A DNA stretch of 44,162 nt from Spirochaetales bacterium. GTDB lineage: Bacteria; Spirochaetota; Spirochaetia; DSM-27196; SLST01. Each line of letters opens with the position of its first letter. Positions within the stretch are counted from its first letter, which is position 1. The notes beneath the pieces were generated by a model. The model saw only the letters and a list, made by a program, of their open reading frames with translations. It was not told the origin of the DNA and made no database searches. A program made the translations under genes and the position numbers. The stretch spans positions 1 through 44,162 of the forward strand of contig SLST01000114.1 in NCBI GenBank assembly GCA_007130265.1. Direction: 5' to 3'. This document shows positions 33,721 to 42,753 of the stretch, piece after piece.

Positions 33721-35709
33721 ATGAAAAGGTTTCTGTTGATGCCGACTCTGATGGTGCTGCTCGCGCTGTCCGCTTTCGGCGGGGCGCAGCCGGAAGAAGT
33801 GCAACCGGCCACAGCACCCGGAGTTGATGCGGAAGTGTGGGAGACCCCGGCGGTGTACGCAACCCCTGGGGATTTCCAGCGAGAGACCGGCGCTCAGTTG
33901 CCGCCGTACAATGAAGCGCCTGTCTTCCGGGAGCGAGTCGAGACGGGAGAACTGCCGCCAGTCGAAGACCGGCTGCCGGTAGAACCGCTCGTCGTGCGGC
34001 CGTGGAACCAGATAGGCACGTACAGCGAACGGGAGATCAGCGGGGACTCGGGAGATATTGCTTGCGCGAATGCACAGCATCTTCTGGAGATCATCGCGCC
34101 GGACTTCGCCACGCCGGTCCCGAACGTGTTGAAAGGGTACGTCCTCTCAAGCGATGCACGCAGCATAACGCTGCACCTTCGGGAAGGTCTGCGTTGGTCC
34201 GACGGCCATCCGCATACCGCCGACGACTTTGTGTTCTGGTATGAGGACGTTCTGAACAACTCGCAGCTCACACCCGCAAGACCGGCGATCTACACCTCGG
34301 GCGGTGAGTTCATGGATCTGACGAAGATTGACGACTACACCGTGCGGCTCGACTTCGCAGAGCCGTATCCGGCCATTACTGACGTCCTCGCAAGCGACCA
34401 ATGGTGGCAATACCCCATTCCGCCAAAGCACTACATGCAGCAGTGGCATATCGATTACAACCCGGATGCAGACGAGCTTGCGCGCGAGGAAGGGTTTGAG
34501 ACGTGGTACCAAGCATTCCTGATGCACAATACTACCGGGGCAGGCCAGCAGGACGTCGATCGTCCCGTTGTCTACCCGTGGAAACTCGTATCGATCGACA
34601 GCGCACAGAACCAGTATTGGGAGAGAAACCCGTACTTCTGGAAGGTCGATATCGCCGGCAACCAGCTGCCCTACATCGGACGCCTGAACGGTGTGCAGGT
34701 CGGGGATGCCCAGACCAAGCAGCTGCGCGTTATCTCCGGAGCCTTCCAGATTGGAGGCATCCTTCAGCCGCTGGCCTCTTATCCTCTCTATCTGGACAAC
34801 GCTGAGCGGGGAGATTACCGCGTGATGCTATGGGACGATCCTCGCGGCGCTTTTCGCGGTGCAGTTACGCTGAACCAGACGTCCAAGGATCCGGTGAAGC
34901 GTGAACTGTTCAGTGAGCTGAGGTTTAGACAGGCGCTGTCACTTGCGATCGACCGAGACGACGTGAATGAGACCTTGTTCTTCGGTCTGGGGGAACCGCG
35001 GCAGCCAGCCCCACCACCACCGGCCAGCCAATTCTACGAAGAGTGGATGAGGGATCACTACGCTGAGTACGATCCCGCCCGGTCGAACGCGCTGCTTGAT
35101 GAGATGGGGCTTCAGTGGGATGGCAGGCGGCAGTACCGTCTCCGACCTGACGGAGAACCACTCTCCATAAATCTCCAGTTCGTTGGGCAGTTTGATGGTA
35201 TTGCTCAGCTACTGCAGGAGTATTGGCAAGCGGTCGGGGTTAGAGTGGCTCTGCGAGAGGTCACCGGTGCAATGTGGACCCAGCTCGTGGACGCCAACGA
35301 TACGGATCTCGGAATTTGGTCAGTCGAGAATACTGACTTTGGAATGAGGCGAACTGGAGCGTCACCGGCGCGGCCACCGTGGACAGGAGCAAACGTACCT
35401 TGGGACCTCTGGTATGTCACGGGAGGAGCATCCGGTGAGGAGCCTCCCGAGGCTGTTCGAGAGCTGTACGCTTTGATCGATGAGTGGACACTGACGATTC
35501 CCGGCACTGAAAGGTACGTTGAGCTCGGAAAGGAAATCTGGAGAATCAACATAGAGAATCTTTTCATGATTGGCGCGGTCGGCCTTGTCCCGTACCCGGT
35601 CATCATCTCCAACAGTCTGGGTAACACAATGCCGGACGAGAGTCTCTGGAGCCCGAGTTTCCAACAGTGGGTTCCGTACATGGCTGAACAGTGGTTCTTC
35701 GTCGATTGA
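33721..35709 (+). CDS. Family-5 extracellular solute-binding protein of the Opp-type importer, copy 1
   Basis: A 662-residue binding protein. Residues 1-20 form a signal peptide (FLLMPTLMVLLALSAFGG) followed by AQPEE, without a lipobox cysteine. The SBP_bac_5 motif LHLREGLRWSDGHPHTADDF falls at 151-170, and LRFRQALSLAIDRDDVNETL is the second family hallmark. Members over 600 residues are often oligosaccharide binders, as in Thermotoga; that is known of the family, and its use here is inferred from the sulfatase context. AGGAGGG lies before the ATG. It is divergent from oppBCDF, which it presumably serves, and its paralogue at 39229 has the same length. A hairpin follows the stop. Confidence 0.93.
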   Translation: MKRFLLMPTLMVLLALSAFGGAQPEEVQPATAPGVDAEVWETPAVYATPGDFQRETGAQLPPYNEAPVFRERVETGELPPVEDRLPVEPLVVRPWNQIGTYSEREISGDSGDIACANAQHLLEIIAPDFATPVPNVLKGYVLSSDARSITLHLREGLRWSDGHPHTADDFVFWYEDVLNNSQLTPARPAIYTSGGEFMDLTKIDDYTVRLDFAEPYPAITDVLASDQWWQYPIPPKHYMQQWHIDYNPDADELAREEGFETWYQAFLMHNTTGAGQQDVDRPVVYPWKLVSIDSAQNQYWERNPYFWKVDIAGNQLPYIGRLNGVQVGDAQTKQLRVISGAFQIGGILQPLASYPLYLDNAERGDYRVMLWDDPRGAFRGAVTLNQTSKDPVKRELFSELRFRQALSLAIDRDDVNETLFFGLGEPRQPAPPPPASQFYEEWMRDHYAEYDPARSNALLDEMGLQWDGRRQYRLRPDGEPLSINLQFVGQFDGIAQLLQEYWQAVGVRVALREVTGAMWTQLVDANDTDLGIWSVENTDFGMRRTGASPARPPWTGANVPWDLWYVTGGASGEEPPEAVRELYALIDEWTLTIPGTERYVELGKEIWRINIENLFMIGAVGLVPYPVIISNSLGNTMPDESLWSPSFQQWVPYMAEQWFFVD

Positions 35710-35723
35710 TTGGTTCATATTCT

Positions 35724-35749
35724 ACCGCTACCGGCCGGCCGGTAGCGGT
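35724..35749 (+). terminator. Hairpin terminator after binding-protein copy 1
   Basis: CCGCTACCGGCC and GGCCGGTAGCGG are perfectly complementary (35725-35748), with one further A-T pair outside. The stem is strong but lacks a T-run, so termination may be partial, allowing some read-through into the sulfatase genes. Confidence 0.6.
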
Positions 35750-35920
35750 GTGTGCAGTCCCGTGCGGTGCTGGTCTCAATGAGAGGCCAATGGACGACGA
35801 TCAACGAAATGTGTCTGAGGGAGCGTTGATACCGCATAGTAGAACCTCCGGAACGCATCTCTTTGTGATTGGGGCAAAGACGATCGGCCAAGCGCGATCA
35901 TTCCGTATGAGGAGGTTTCT

Positions 35921-37363
35921 GTGATCAGCCGCCTACCGAATATTGTTCTGATCATGTGCGATGATCTCGGTTACGGGGACACTGGGTTCAACGGTAACGA
36001 GGTAATACGAACCCCCAATCTGGATGAACTTCGTTCCGAAGGAGCACGCTTCACCAGGTTCTTCGCCGGAGGTCCTGTCTGCTCTCCTACACGTGGCACC
36101 TGCCTGACGGGACGCCATTATTCACGCTATGGCATCACGCACGCGAACAAGGGGCGTCTTCCGACGCAGGAGATATCGCTGGGCGTGGCCTGTAAGCAGT
36201 GCGGCTATCGGACCGGCCATTTCGGCAAATGGCATCTTGGCACCCTCACCACGGATATCCCCGACAGCAGGAGAGGCGGTCCAGATCATCTGCATGAGTA
36301 TTCACCACCATGGTTGCATGGGTTTGACACCTGCTTCTCCACAGAAGCCAGAGTGCCAACCTGGGACCCGATGGTGACACCAGATGAGATTGGTCCGAAA
36401 GGGCAAAAGCACGGAGTGCCCGGCTCACCTTTCGGCGCTTTCTACTGGAATCAGGAAGGAACTATCGCAAAAGACAACCTTCGAGGCGACGACTCAAGGG
36501 TGATCATGGACAGGGTGGAGCCCTTCGTGCGCGAATGCGCTTCCGCCGACGAACCCTTCCTCGCGGTCGTCTGGTTTCACACGCCGCACACGCCGGTTGT
36601 TGCCGGCCCCGAATACCGGGCTATGTACTCGCGCTTCAGCGATGACGAGCAGCACTATTACGGGTGCGTTACTGCGATGGACGAGCAAGTAGGCAGACTT
36701 AACCGCTTGCTCAAGGAGCTTGGGCTCGAGGATAGAACGATGCTCTGGTTCTGTTCGGATAACGGTCCTGAAGGTTCGGAGAACGTCTCTCAGAACGGAC
36801 GTAACAGGGGCAGTACCGGAGGCCTCAGAGGACGCAAGCGTAGCCTCTTTAACGGCGGTATTGGCGTGCCGGCATTGCTGAAATGGCCTGGGCCCGTTTC
36901 TCCAGGAACCCAATACGATATGCCCTGCAGCACCCTGGACTATTTCCCGACGATCACTGAACTCATTGGCTTCACCGTGCCCGACAACAGACCCATTGAC
37001 GGCATCAGCCTCCTACCACTCATAGACAGCCAGTTGTCGATACGCCCGAAGCCGATTCCTTACCGCTTCATGGAAAGGAGGGACTCGATGTTCGGATCGC
37101 CGACACACGCCCTCATAGACAGTCAGCACAAATATCTAACGAACTTTTCGGCTGATGGGTCCGAGGACATGCTCTTCAACATTGACTCGGATGTCAATGA
37201 ATGTACAAGTATCCTGAGTGGCTGTCCGGACCGTGTACGTGAGATGCGCGAACACCTGCAGAGCTTCATCGAGTCCTGCCGAAGAAGCCACTACGGGCAC
37301 GACTATCCAGAGCCGAGCGAACCCATAGAAGACTTTCAGGAGATCACCGGGACGTGGCGATGA
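35921..37363 (+). CDS. Family S1 sulfatase (formylglycine-type), cytoplasmic
   Basis: A 480-residue sulfatase. PNIVLIMCDDLGYGD holds the metal-binding Asp pair and PVCSPTRGTCLTGR carries Cys54, the formylglycine site. FGKWHLG, FHTPHTPV and WFCSDNGPEG supply further active-site positions. No signal peptide follows the start, a GTG at 35921 with AGGAGG six bases upstream. It differs from the pair at 25869 and 27603 in length and in the middle region (YSRFSDDEQHYYGCVTAMDE), so it probably belongs to another S1 subfamily and removes a different sulfate. It is followed by another sulfatase after 149 bp and lies between the two binding-protein copies. Confidence 0.93.
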   Translation: MISRLPNIVLIMCDDLGYGDTGFNGNEVIRTPNLDELRSEGARFTRFFAGGPVCSPTRGTCLTGRHYSRYGITHANKGRLPTQEISLGVACKQCGYRTGHFGKWHLGTLTTDIPDSRRGGPDHLHEYSPPWLHGFDTCFSTEARVPTWDPMVTPDEIGPKGQKHGVPGSPFGAFYWNQEGTIAKDNLRGDDSRVIMDRVEPFVRECASADEPFLAVVWFHTPHTPVVAGPEYRAMYSRFSDDEQHYYGCVTAMDEQVGRLNRLLKELGLEDRTMLWFCSDNGPEGSENVSQNGRNRGSTGGLRGRKRSLFNGGIGVPALLKWPGPVSPGTQYDMPCSTLDYFPTITELIGFTVPDNRPIDGISLLPLIDSQLSIRPKPIPYRFMERRDSMFGSPTHALIDSQHKYLTNFSADGSEDMLFNIDSDVNECTSILSGCPDRVREMREHLQSFIESCRRSHYGHDYPEPSEPIEDFQEITGTWR

Positions 37364-37512
37364 GGAATCGTCATTACTGAGCGGTGTCGCGCCACGAGGC
37401 CGTGTGCCGCTCGCGAAGCTTGGGAGGTCTCACCGTACCAGAGATGAGTCGGTCTGAGAGTCCATCTGCGTTGACTGGCGGACCGAACTCATTTATAGCA
37501 TGGGAGGAATAC

Positions 37513-38838
37513 GTGCCATCACCTAAGCCCAACTTTCTCTTCTTCTTTCCTGACCAGCAACGTCCTGATTGGCTGGGATTCGGGCCCGGGCTGGACGTAC
37601 AGACGCCTACGCTCTCCAGGATCGCCCAGCGTGGCGTTCGTTTTGCCGAGGCACTGACGCCAAGCCCGCTGTGTGCACCGGCTCGCGCTTGTCTTGCCTC
37701 CGGACGTGGATACCGTGACTGTGGCGTTTCCGACAACCGCAGCGACTATCCACTTGAACTTCCGACATACTACCAGGTGCTACGGGACGTCGGATACCGC
37801 GTCGCTGGGGTTGGTAAGTTCGATCTGCACAAAGACACTTCTGATTTCGCACAACTTGATTGGTACATGGACGGATCTCGGCTACTCTCCGAGTGGGGTT
37901 TCACCGAGGGCGTAGATAACGAGGGGAAGATCGATGGTAGCATGAGCTACCGACAGGCGGGTCGGGCCAAGGGCCCGTACATGAAAACCCTCGCTGACCG
38001 TGGCCTGGCCGAGGCCTATCTGGCAGAACACGACCGACTGGGTGATGGCCCTGGTGCCTACACAACGATCGTCCCGGACGACCTCTACTGCGACAACTGG
38101 CTCGCAGAAAACGGGAAGCAGATCCTTCAGGGTTTCCCGGAAGATCAGCCGTGGCATCTAATCGTCAACTTCACAGGACCTCATAGCCCAATGGACGTGA
38201 CCGAGTCAATGCGTCGAAGTGTTGAGCATCGCACCTATCCTCATGCTATAGCAAACGACCGCCACGATGCAGACGCCATTCTGAGGGTTCGACAGAACTA
38301 CACGGCCATGGTGGAGAACATCGATCGGCTCATGGCCGAGATGATTGAGATTGTTCAGGGACGTGGCGAACTTGAGCGAACCATGGTCATCTACTCCAGC
38401 GACCACGGCGAGATGCTGGGGGACTTCGGTCTATTCGGCAAGGGCATCTGGCGGTACGCTGCCGCTCACATTCCGCTTGTCATTCAGGCACCCGGCGCCC
38501 AAGGCGGTGCGGTATCGGACGCGCTGGTCGACCTGACTGATGTTACTGCAACCATACTCGACTATGCGGGATGCGAGCCGCTGCCGGAGATGACTGGCAG
38601 GAGTTTGCGGCGGGTGCTTGAGTTCCCCGGCCAGCCTCACCGCGACGTCGCCGTATCAGCTTTGGGCGACTGGCGTCTCGCCTACGACGGAAGAAACAAG
38701 CTTGTCCTCGAGAAAGGAAGAGCTCCGCGGCTGTTCGACCGCCAGCATGATCCGTTTGAACAGATCGACTGCGCGACCGAACGTCCCGAGACAGTCGCCT
38801 ATCTTGGCCGATATCTCTGCGAGGTGTCGAAGACCTGA
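37513..38838 (+). CDS. Family S1 sulfatase (formylglycine-type, C-A-P-A-R), cytoplasmic
   Basis: A 441-residue sulfatase. It begins PNFLFFFPDQQRPDW, with Asp-Gln in place of the usual Asp-Asp, and carries PLCAPARACLASGR with Cys54 as formylglycine site. YSSDHGEMLGDFGLFGKG replaces the usual SDNG segment. These features are typical of the choline-sulfatase/iduronate-sulfatase-like branch. The start is GTG at 37513, with GGGAGG five bases upstream and the family N-terminus immediately after; the frame is open upstream but without a ribosome binding site. No signal peptide. It probably forms a unit with the preceding sulfatase. Confidence 0.92.
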   Translation: MPSPKPNFLFFFPDQQRPDWLGFGPGLDVQTPTLSRIAQRGVRFAEALTPSPLCAPARACLASGRGYRDCGVSDNRSDYPLELPTYYQVLRDVGYRVAGVGKFDLHKDTSDFAQLDWYMDGSRLLSEWGFTEGVDNEGKIDGSMSYRQAGRAKGPYMKTLADRGLAEAYLAEHDRLGDGPGAYTTIVPDDLYCDNWLAENGKQILQGFPEDQPWHLIVNFTGPHSPMDVTESMRRSVEHRTYPHAIANDRHDADAILRVRQNYTAMVENIDRLMAEMIEIVQGRGELERTMVIYSSDHGEMLGDFGLFGKGIWRYAAAHIPLVIQAPGAQGGAVSDALVDLTDVTATILDYAGCEPLPEMTGRSLRRVLEFPGQPHRDVAVSALGDWRLAYDGRNKLVLEKGRAPRLFDRQHDPFEQIDCATERPETVAYLGRYLCEVSKT

Positions 38839-38960
38839 CACCCTCGCAGCGAAAGCCTCGATTGCCGTCTCCGGCCTCCGACTCCCGAAACCGGAGCGGG
38901 TGCCGTGCCGGTTCGATCAGCCGCGCCCTGCGCGTCGAACACCGTCAGCGGACGTCGCGA

Positions 38961-38989
38961 TTGACGGCACCTCTATACTGCTCTACTAT
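38961..38989 (+). promoter_or_regulatory. Sigma-70 promoter of the second family-5 binding-protein gene
   Basis: TTGACG (38961-38966), a 17-base spacer and TACTAT (38984-38989). It matches the copy-1 promoter at the fixed 5,508-bp offset. Unlike copy 1 there is no palindrome and no divergent promoter here. Confidence 0.6.
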
Positions 38990-38995
38990 GGCGAG

Positions 38996-39228
38996 CAGAT
39001 GGTGCTGCCATGCCGATTGTCGAGCGAGCCGATAGAAACTGCTGCACAGCTGATTTCACACTTCAACCCGCTATCGACTTCTCCTGCCAGAGCGGTACAG
39101 ATCGAGGCCAGCACGACTCTATCCCATCTGCCATATCCACGGGAAATGCAGACGGCAGCATTGATTGCCGTGACGGCGAGGAGACCTCCAGTCAACTCGT
39201 CGAGATGTTCGAGTAGAGGAGGGACACG
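38996..39228 (+). promoter_or_regulatory. Conserved long 5' leader, copy 2
   Basis: Counterpart of the leader at 33488. The ATG at 39010 opens a 68-codon frame ending at the TAG 39214-39216, with the same length and a similar tail (NADGSIDCRDGEETSSQ then LVEMFE). The hairpin is kept as CGGCGAG (39174-39180) with CTCGTCG (39196-39202), an A-U pair of copy 1 becoming G-U. The rest of 38839-38960 holds no gene or clear signal. Confidence 0.45.
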
Positions 39229-41217
39229 ATGAAAAGGTTTCTGTTGATACCGGCTCTGATGGCACTGCTCGCGCTGTCCGCTTTTGGCGGGGCGCAGCCG
39301 GAAGAAGTCCAACCGGCCACAGCACCCGGAGTTGATGCGGAAGTGTGGGAGACCCCGGCGGTGTACGCAACCCCTGGGGATTTCCAGCGAGAGACCGGCG
39401 CTCAGTTGCCGTCGTACAATGAAGCGCCTGTCTTCCAGGAGCGAGTCGAGGCAGGAGAACTGCCGCCAGTCGAAGACCGGCTCCCAGTCGAGCCCCTTGT
39501 CGTGCGGCCGTGGAACCAGATAGGCACGTACAGCGAACGGGAGATCGCGGCCGACTGGAGGGATCTTGCTTCCGCGAACGCACAACACCTTCTGGAGATC
39601 ATCGCGCCGGACTTCACCATGCCGGTTCCGAACGTGCTGAAAGGCTATGATCTCTCAGATGACGCACGCAGCATAACACTGCACCTTCGAGAAGGTCTGC
39701 GTTGGTCCGACGGCCATCCGCATACGGCAGACGACTTCGTGTTCTGGTATGAAGACGTTCTGAACAATTCGGAGCTCACGCCTGCACGGCCCGCGGTCTA
39801 TTTTTCTGCCGGTGTGTTCATGGATCTGACGAGGATCGACGACTACACCGTTCGGCTCGACTTTGCCGAACCGTACCCGGTCATCCTCGACGTTCTCGCG
39901 AGTGAACTTTGGTGGCAATATCCTATTCCGCCAAAGCACTACATGCAGCAGTGGCATATCGACTACAATCCGGATGCAGGCGCGCTTGCGCGCGAGGAAG
40001 GTTTTGAGACCTGGTACCAGGCATTCTTGATGCACAATGCCACCGGCGCAGACCAGCAGGACGTCGACCGCCCAACGGTCTACCCATGGGTACTGACGTC
40101 TATCGACAGCGCCCAGAACCAGTACTTCGAGAGGAACCCGTATTTCTGGAAGGTTGATATCGCCGGCAATCAGCTGCCCTATATCGGCCGCATGACTGGC
40201 GTGCGGGTCGGTGATGCTCAGGTCAAGCAGCTGAGAGTCATCTCGGGCGACTTTCATCTAGGGGGGGTGTGGCAATCGGTCGCTAACTATCCGCTCTATC
40301 TCGATAACGAGGAGCGCGGAAACTATCGAGCGATGCTGTGGGAAGATCCACGCGGATCAATGGATACTGCGATCAGCCTCAACCAAACCTCGCCGGATCC
40401 GGTCAAGAGGGAAATGTTCCGAGATCTTCGGTTCCGACAGGCGCTCTCGCTTGCCATCGACCGAGAGGAGATGAACGAGACGCTCTTCTTCGGCCTGGGC
40501 GAACCGCGACAGGCCGCACCACCGCCCGCAGCGAGCGATCTCTTCGAAGAGTGGATGCGCGACTACTATGCCGACTATGATCCTGCAAGAGCAAATGAGT
40601 TGCTCGACGAGATGGGACTCCAGTGGGACGCCCGACGTGAGTTTCGTCTCCGTCCGGACGGACAGCCGGTCACGATAAACATGCAGTTCGTCGAGCGGTA
40701 CGATCCCATATCGCAGCTGCTGCAGGAGTACTGGCAGGCGGTAGGCGTGAGGGTCACACTCAGGCAGGTGACCGGCGCGATGTGGACCGAGCTTGTACAG
40801 GCCAACGAGACCGACATGGGGCGCTGGGCGCTTGAGAACACCGACTTCACGATGCGGCGCACCCGTGCTGCAGTCGCACGGCCGCCGTGGACCGGCGCCA
40901 ACTATCCATGGGGTACATGGTACACGACGGATGGTGCGTCAGGTGAAGAGCCACCGGAGACCGTCAAAGAGTTGTACCGCGTGATTGACGAGTGGTCGAC
41001 GACGGTGGCTGGGACGGATCGCCACATCGAGCTGGGCAAAGAGATCTGGCGAATCAACATTGAGAATCTTTTCGTGATCGGAGCGGTCGGTCTCGTTCCG
41101 TACCCGGTTATCATCACCAATAGTCTGGGTAACACAATGCCGGACGAGAGCCTCTGGAGCCCAAGCTACCAGCAGTGGGTGCCGTACATGGCCGAACAGT
41201 GGTTTTTTGTTGATTGA
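39229..41217 (+). CDS. Family-5 extracellular solute-binding protein of the Opp-type importer, copy 2
   Basis: A 662-residue paralogue of the protein at 33721, aligned end to end without net gaps. The signal peptide is nearly the same (FLLIPALMALLALSAFGG) with no cysteine. LHLREGLRWSDGHPHTADDF and LRFRQALSLAIDREEMNETL are kept, as is the C-terminus (GNTMPDESLWSP). Differences cluster in several patches, for example around residues 340-385 and the segment before NTDF, which could alter ligand choice. No permease genes accompany it, so it presumably shares oppBCDF. AGGAGGG precedes the ATG and a T-tailed terminator follows the stop. Confidence 0.93.
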   Translation: MKRFLLIPALMALLALSAFGGAQPEEVQPATAPGVDAEVWETPAVYATPGDFQRETGAQLPSYNEAPVFQERVEAGELPPVEDRLPVEPLVVRPWNQIGTYSEREIAADWRDLASANAQHLLEIIAPDFTMPVPNVLKGYDLSDDARSITLHLREGLRWSDGHPHTADDFVFWYEDVLNNSELTPARPAVYFSAGVFMDLTRIDDYTVRLDFAEPYPVILDVLASELWWQYPIPPKHYMQQWHIDYNPDAGALAREEGFETWYQAFLMHNATGADQQDVDRPTVYPWVLTSIDSAQNQYFERNPYFWKVDIAGNQLPYIGRMTGVRVGDAQVKQLRVISGDFHLGGVWQSVANYPLYLDNEERGNYRAMLWEDPRGSMDTAISLNQTSPDPVKREMFRDLRFRQALSLAIDREEMNETLFFGLGEPRQAAPPPAASDLFEEWMRDYYADYDPARANELLDEMGLQWDARREFRLRPDGQPVTINMQFVERYDPISQLLQEYWQAVGVRVTLRQVTGAMWTELVQANETDMGRWALENTDFTMRRTRAAVARPPWTGANYPWGTWYTTDGASGEEPPETVKELYRVIDEWSTTVAGTDRHIELGKEIWRINIENLFVIGAVGLVPYPVIITNSLGNTMPDESLWSPSYQQWVPYMAEQWFFVD

Positions 41218-41242
41218 CGCCATGACCCAGTCTTGACGTCAG

Positions 41243-41273
41243 GCGGGAGCGCATACAGCGTTCCCGCTTTTTT
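41243..41273 (+). terminator. Rho-independent terminator after binding-protein copy 2
   Basis: GCGGGAGCGC (41243-41252), a five-base loop and GCGTTCCCGC (41258-41267) pair over ten positions with one G-U, followed by six T. It lies 26 bp after the stop. Confidence 0.85.
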
Positions 41274-41316
41274 GTTTCCTTGCCGCGACAGTGCGTACGT
41301 GAAGGAGAACGCTGAG

Positions 41317-42579
41317 ATGCGACCACCGAACATCGTGATTATCCTTGCCGACGACATGGGATACGGGGACCTTGGCTGTTACGGCAATACGATGATCAAG
41401 ACCCCTAACATTGACGGCCTCGCGTCGGCCGGAATGCGATTCACTGATTTCCACTCAAACGGCGCCGTGTGCAGCCCAACGCGAGCGGCGCTCCTGACAG
41501 GCAGATACCAGCAACGCTGCGGGATCGAAGGTGTGGTAACGGCCGCCAACCATCGGGATGTCGGGATGGCGCTCTCCGAGTATACCTTCGCGAAAGGTCT
41601 TAAAGAGGCAGGATATCAGACGGCACTCTTTGGAAAGTGGCACTTAGGATACGACCGGCAGTTCAACCCGGTCCGTCACGGGTTCGATGAGTTTCGTGGA
41701 TTTGTCTCCGGGAATGTCGACTACCAGTCGCATATCGACCAGGCCGGCGTGGAGGATTGGTGGTTCGATGCCTCGCTCGCACCGGAAGACGGGTACACAA
41801 CGGACTTGGTGACGCGCTACGGTGTACGCTTCATAGAAGGACACCGAGAAGACCCTTTCTGTCTCTATCTTGCCCACGAGTGTCCGCACTATCCTTACCA
41901 GGGACCCGATGATCCGGCCTTTCGCACGCCTGGTCATCCGGAGCCAGTCCAGGGGCCACGGGAAGATAGAGCTGCCGCGTACAAGGAGATGATCGAGGCG
42001 CTCGACCAAGGTGTCGGCGAGGTGATGAGAGCTCTCGACCGCTCGGGACTTCGCGAGAACACTTTGGTCTTCTTTTTCTCCGACAGCGGACCCGCGGGTC
42101 CGGGATCTGCGGGAGGACTGCGCGGGCGAAAGGGAAGCGTCTGGGAGGGAGGCCATCGAGTTCCGGCGATTGCCTGCTGGCCGGGCCGAGTAGGGCCGGC
42201 GACCGAGACCGATCACCCGGCGATGGGGATGGACCTCTTCCCCACAATGCTCGAGCTTGCCGGCCTGGCTCCACCGGAGACACCAAGACTGGACGGCGTG
42301 AGTCTTGCGCCTCTTCTCACGGGTGCGGGCAGCATGACTGAGAGAGATCTGTTCTGGCGATGTGGCAACGGGAAGGCCGTGCGCCGAGGCGACTGGAAAC
42401 TCGTTGTATCGCCGGAAGACGGCCCGTCGAGCGCGAACACGGAGCTCTTCAATCTCGCGGTAGATCCGGCAGAGGCGAACGACATTGCCGGTAGCGAACC
42501 GACGATCACGGAGGAGCTATCGCGCGCTCTGGAGGCGTGGGAGGCCGACGTATCTGCCGGTGTTCGGCGGTTGACGTAG
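41317..42579 (+). CDS. Family S1 sulfatase (formylglycine-type), cytoplasmic
   Basis: A 420-residue sulfatase. PNIVIILADDMGYGDLGCYG contains the metal-binding Asp pair, and AVCSPTRAALLTGRYQQRCG holds Cys52, the formylglycine site. FGKWHLGYD, HECPHYPY and FFFSDSGPAGPG follow; the usual SDNG is SDSG. GGLRGRKGSVWEGGHRVPAI is a standard arylsulfatase segment. The ATG at 41317 has AAGGAG nine bases upstream and is the family N-terminus; no signal peptide. It begins 44 bp after a strong terminator and so probably has its own promoter, which could not be located with confidence. A 174-bp gap without features follows. Confidence 0.93.
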   Translation: MRPPNIVIILADDMGYGDLGCYGNTMIKTPNIDGLASAGMRFTDFHSNGAVCSPTRAALLTGRYQQRCGIEGVVTAANHRDVGMALSEYTFAKGLKEAGYQTALFGKWHLGYDRQFNPVRHGFDEFRGFVSGNVDYQSHIDQAGVEDWWFDASLAPEDGYTTDLVTRYGVRFIEGHREDPFCLYLAHECPHYPYQGPDDPAFRTPGHPEPVQGPREDRAAAYKEMIEALDQGVGEVMRALDRSGLRENTLVFFFSDSGPAGPGSAGGLRGRKGSVWEGGHRVPAIACWPGRVGPATETDHPAMGMDLFPTMLELAGLAPPETPRLDGVSLAPLLTGAGSMTERDLFWRCGNGKAVRRGDWKLVVSPEDGPSSANTELFNLAVDPAEANDIAGSEPTITEELSRALEAWEADVSAGVRRLT

Positions 42580-42753
42580 CAGGGCATGCGGAGGGTCTCT
42601 GAGCCAGGATGGTTCGAGTGGACCCTCTTCACCCATCGCCATCACGCGCAGTGCCAGGGTTCTTCCTCCTGGCTTCGCAGACTCGCATCGCCGTTCCGGC
42701 CGCAGAGGCCGAGCTCTTCTGCGAACCGGAGGCTCACTGGAGCAATGCCTCCC

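Larger units (their letters stand above)
33453..35709 (+). repeat. Direct repeat copy 1: promoter, leader and binding-protein gene
   Basis: Matches 38961-41217 at an offset of 5,508 bp from the -35 element to the stop codon with no net length change. The copies are diverged but clearly alignable, with the coding part most alike. Confidence 0.85.
38961..41217 (+). repeat. Direct repeat copy 2: promoter, leader and binding-protein gene
   Basis: Second copy of the unit at 33453-35709. The two copies flank a pair of sulfatase genes, an arrangement open to recombination that would delete or amplify those sulfatases. Confidence 0.85.
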
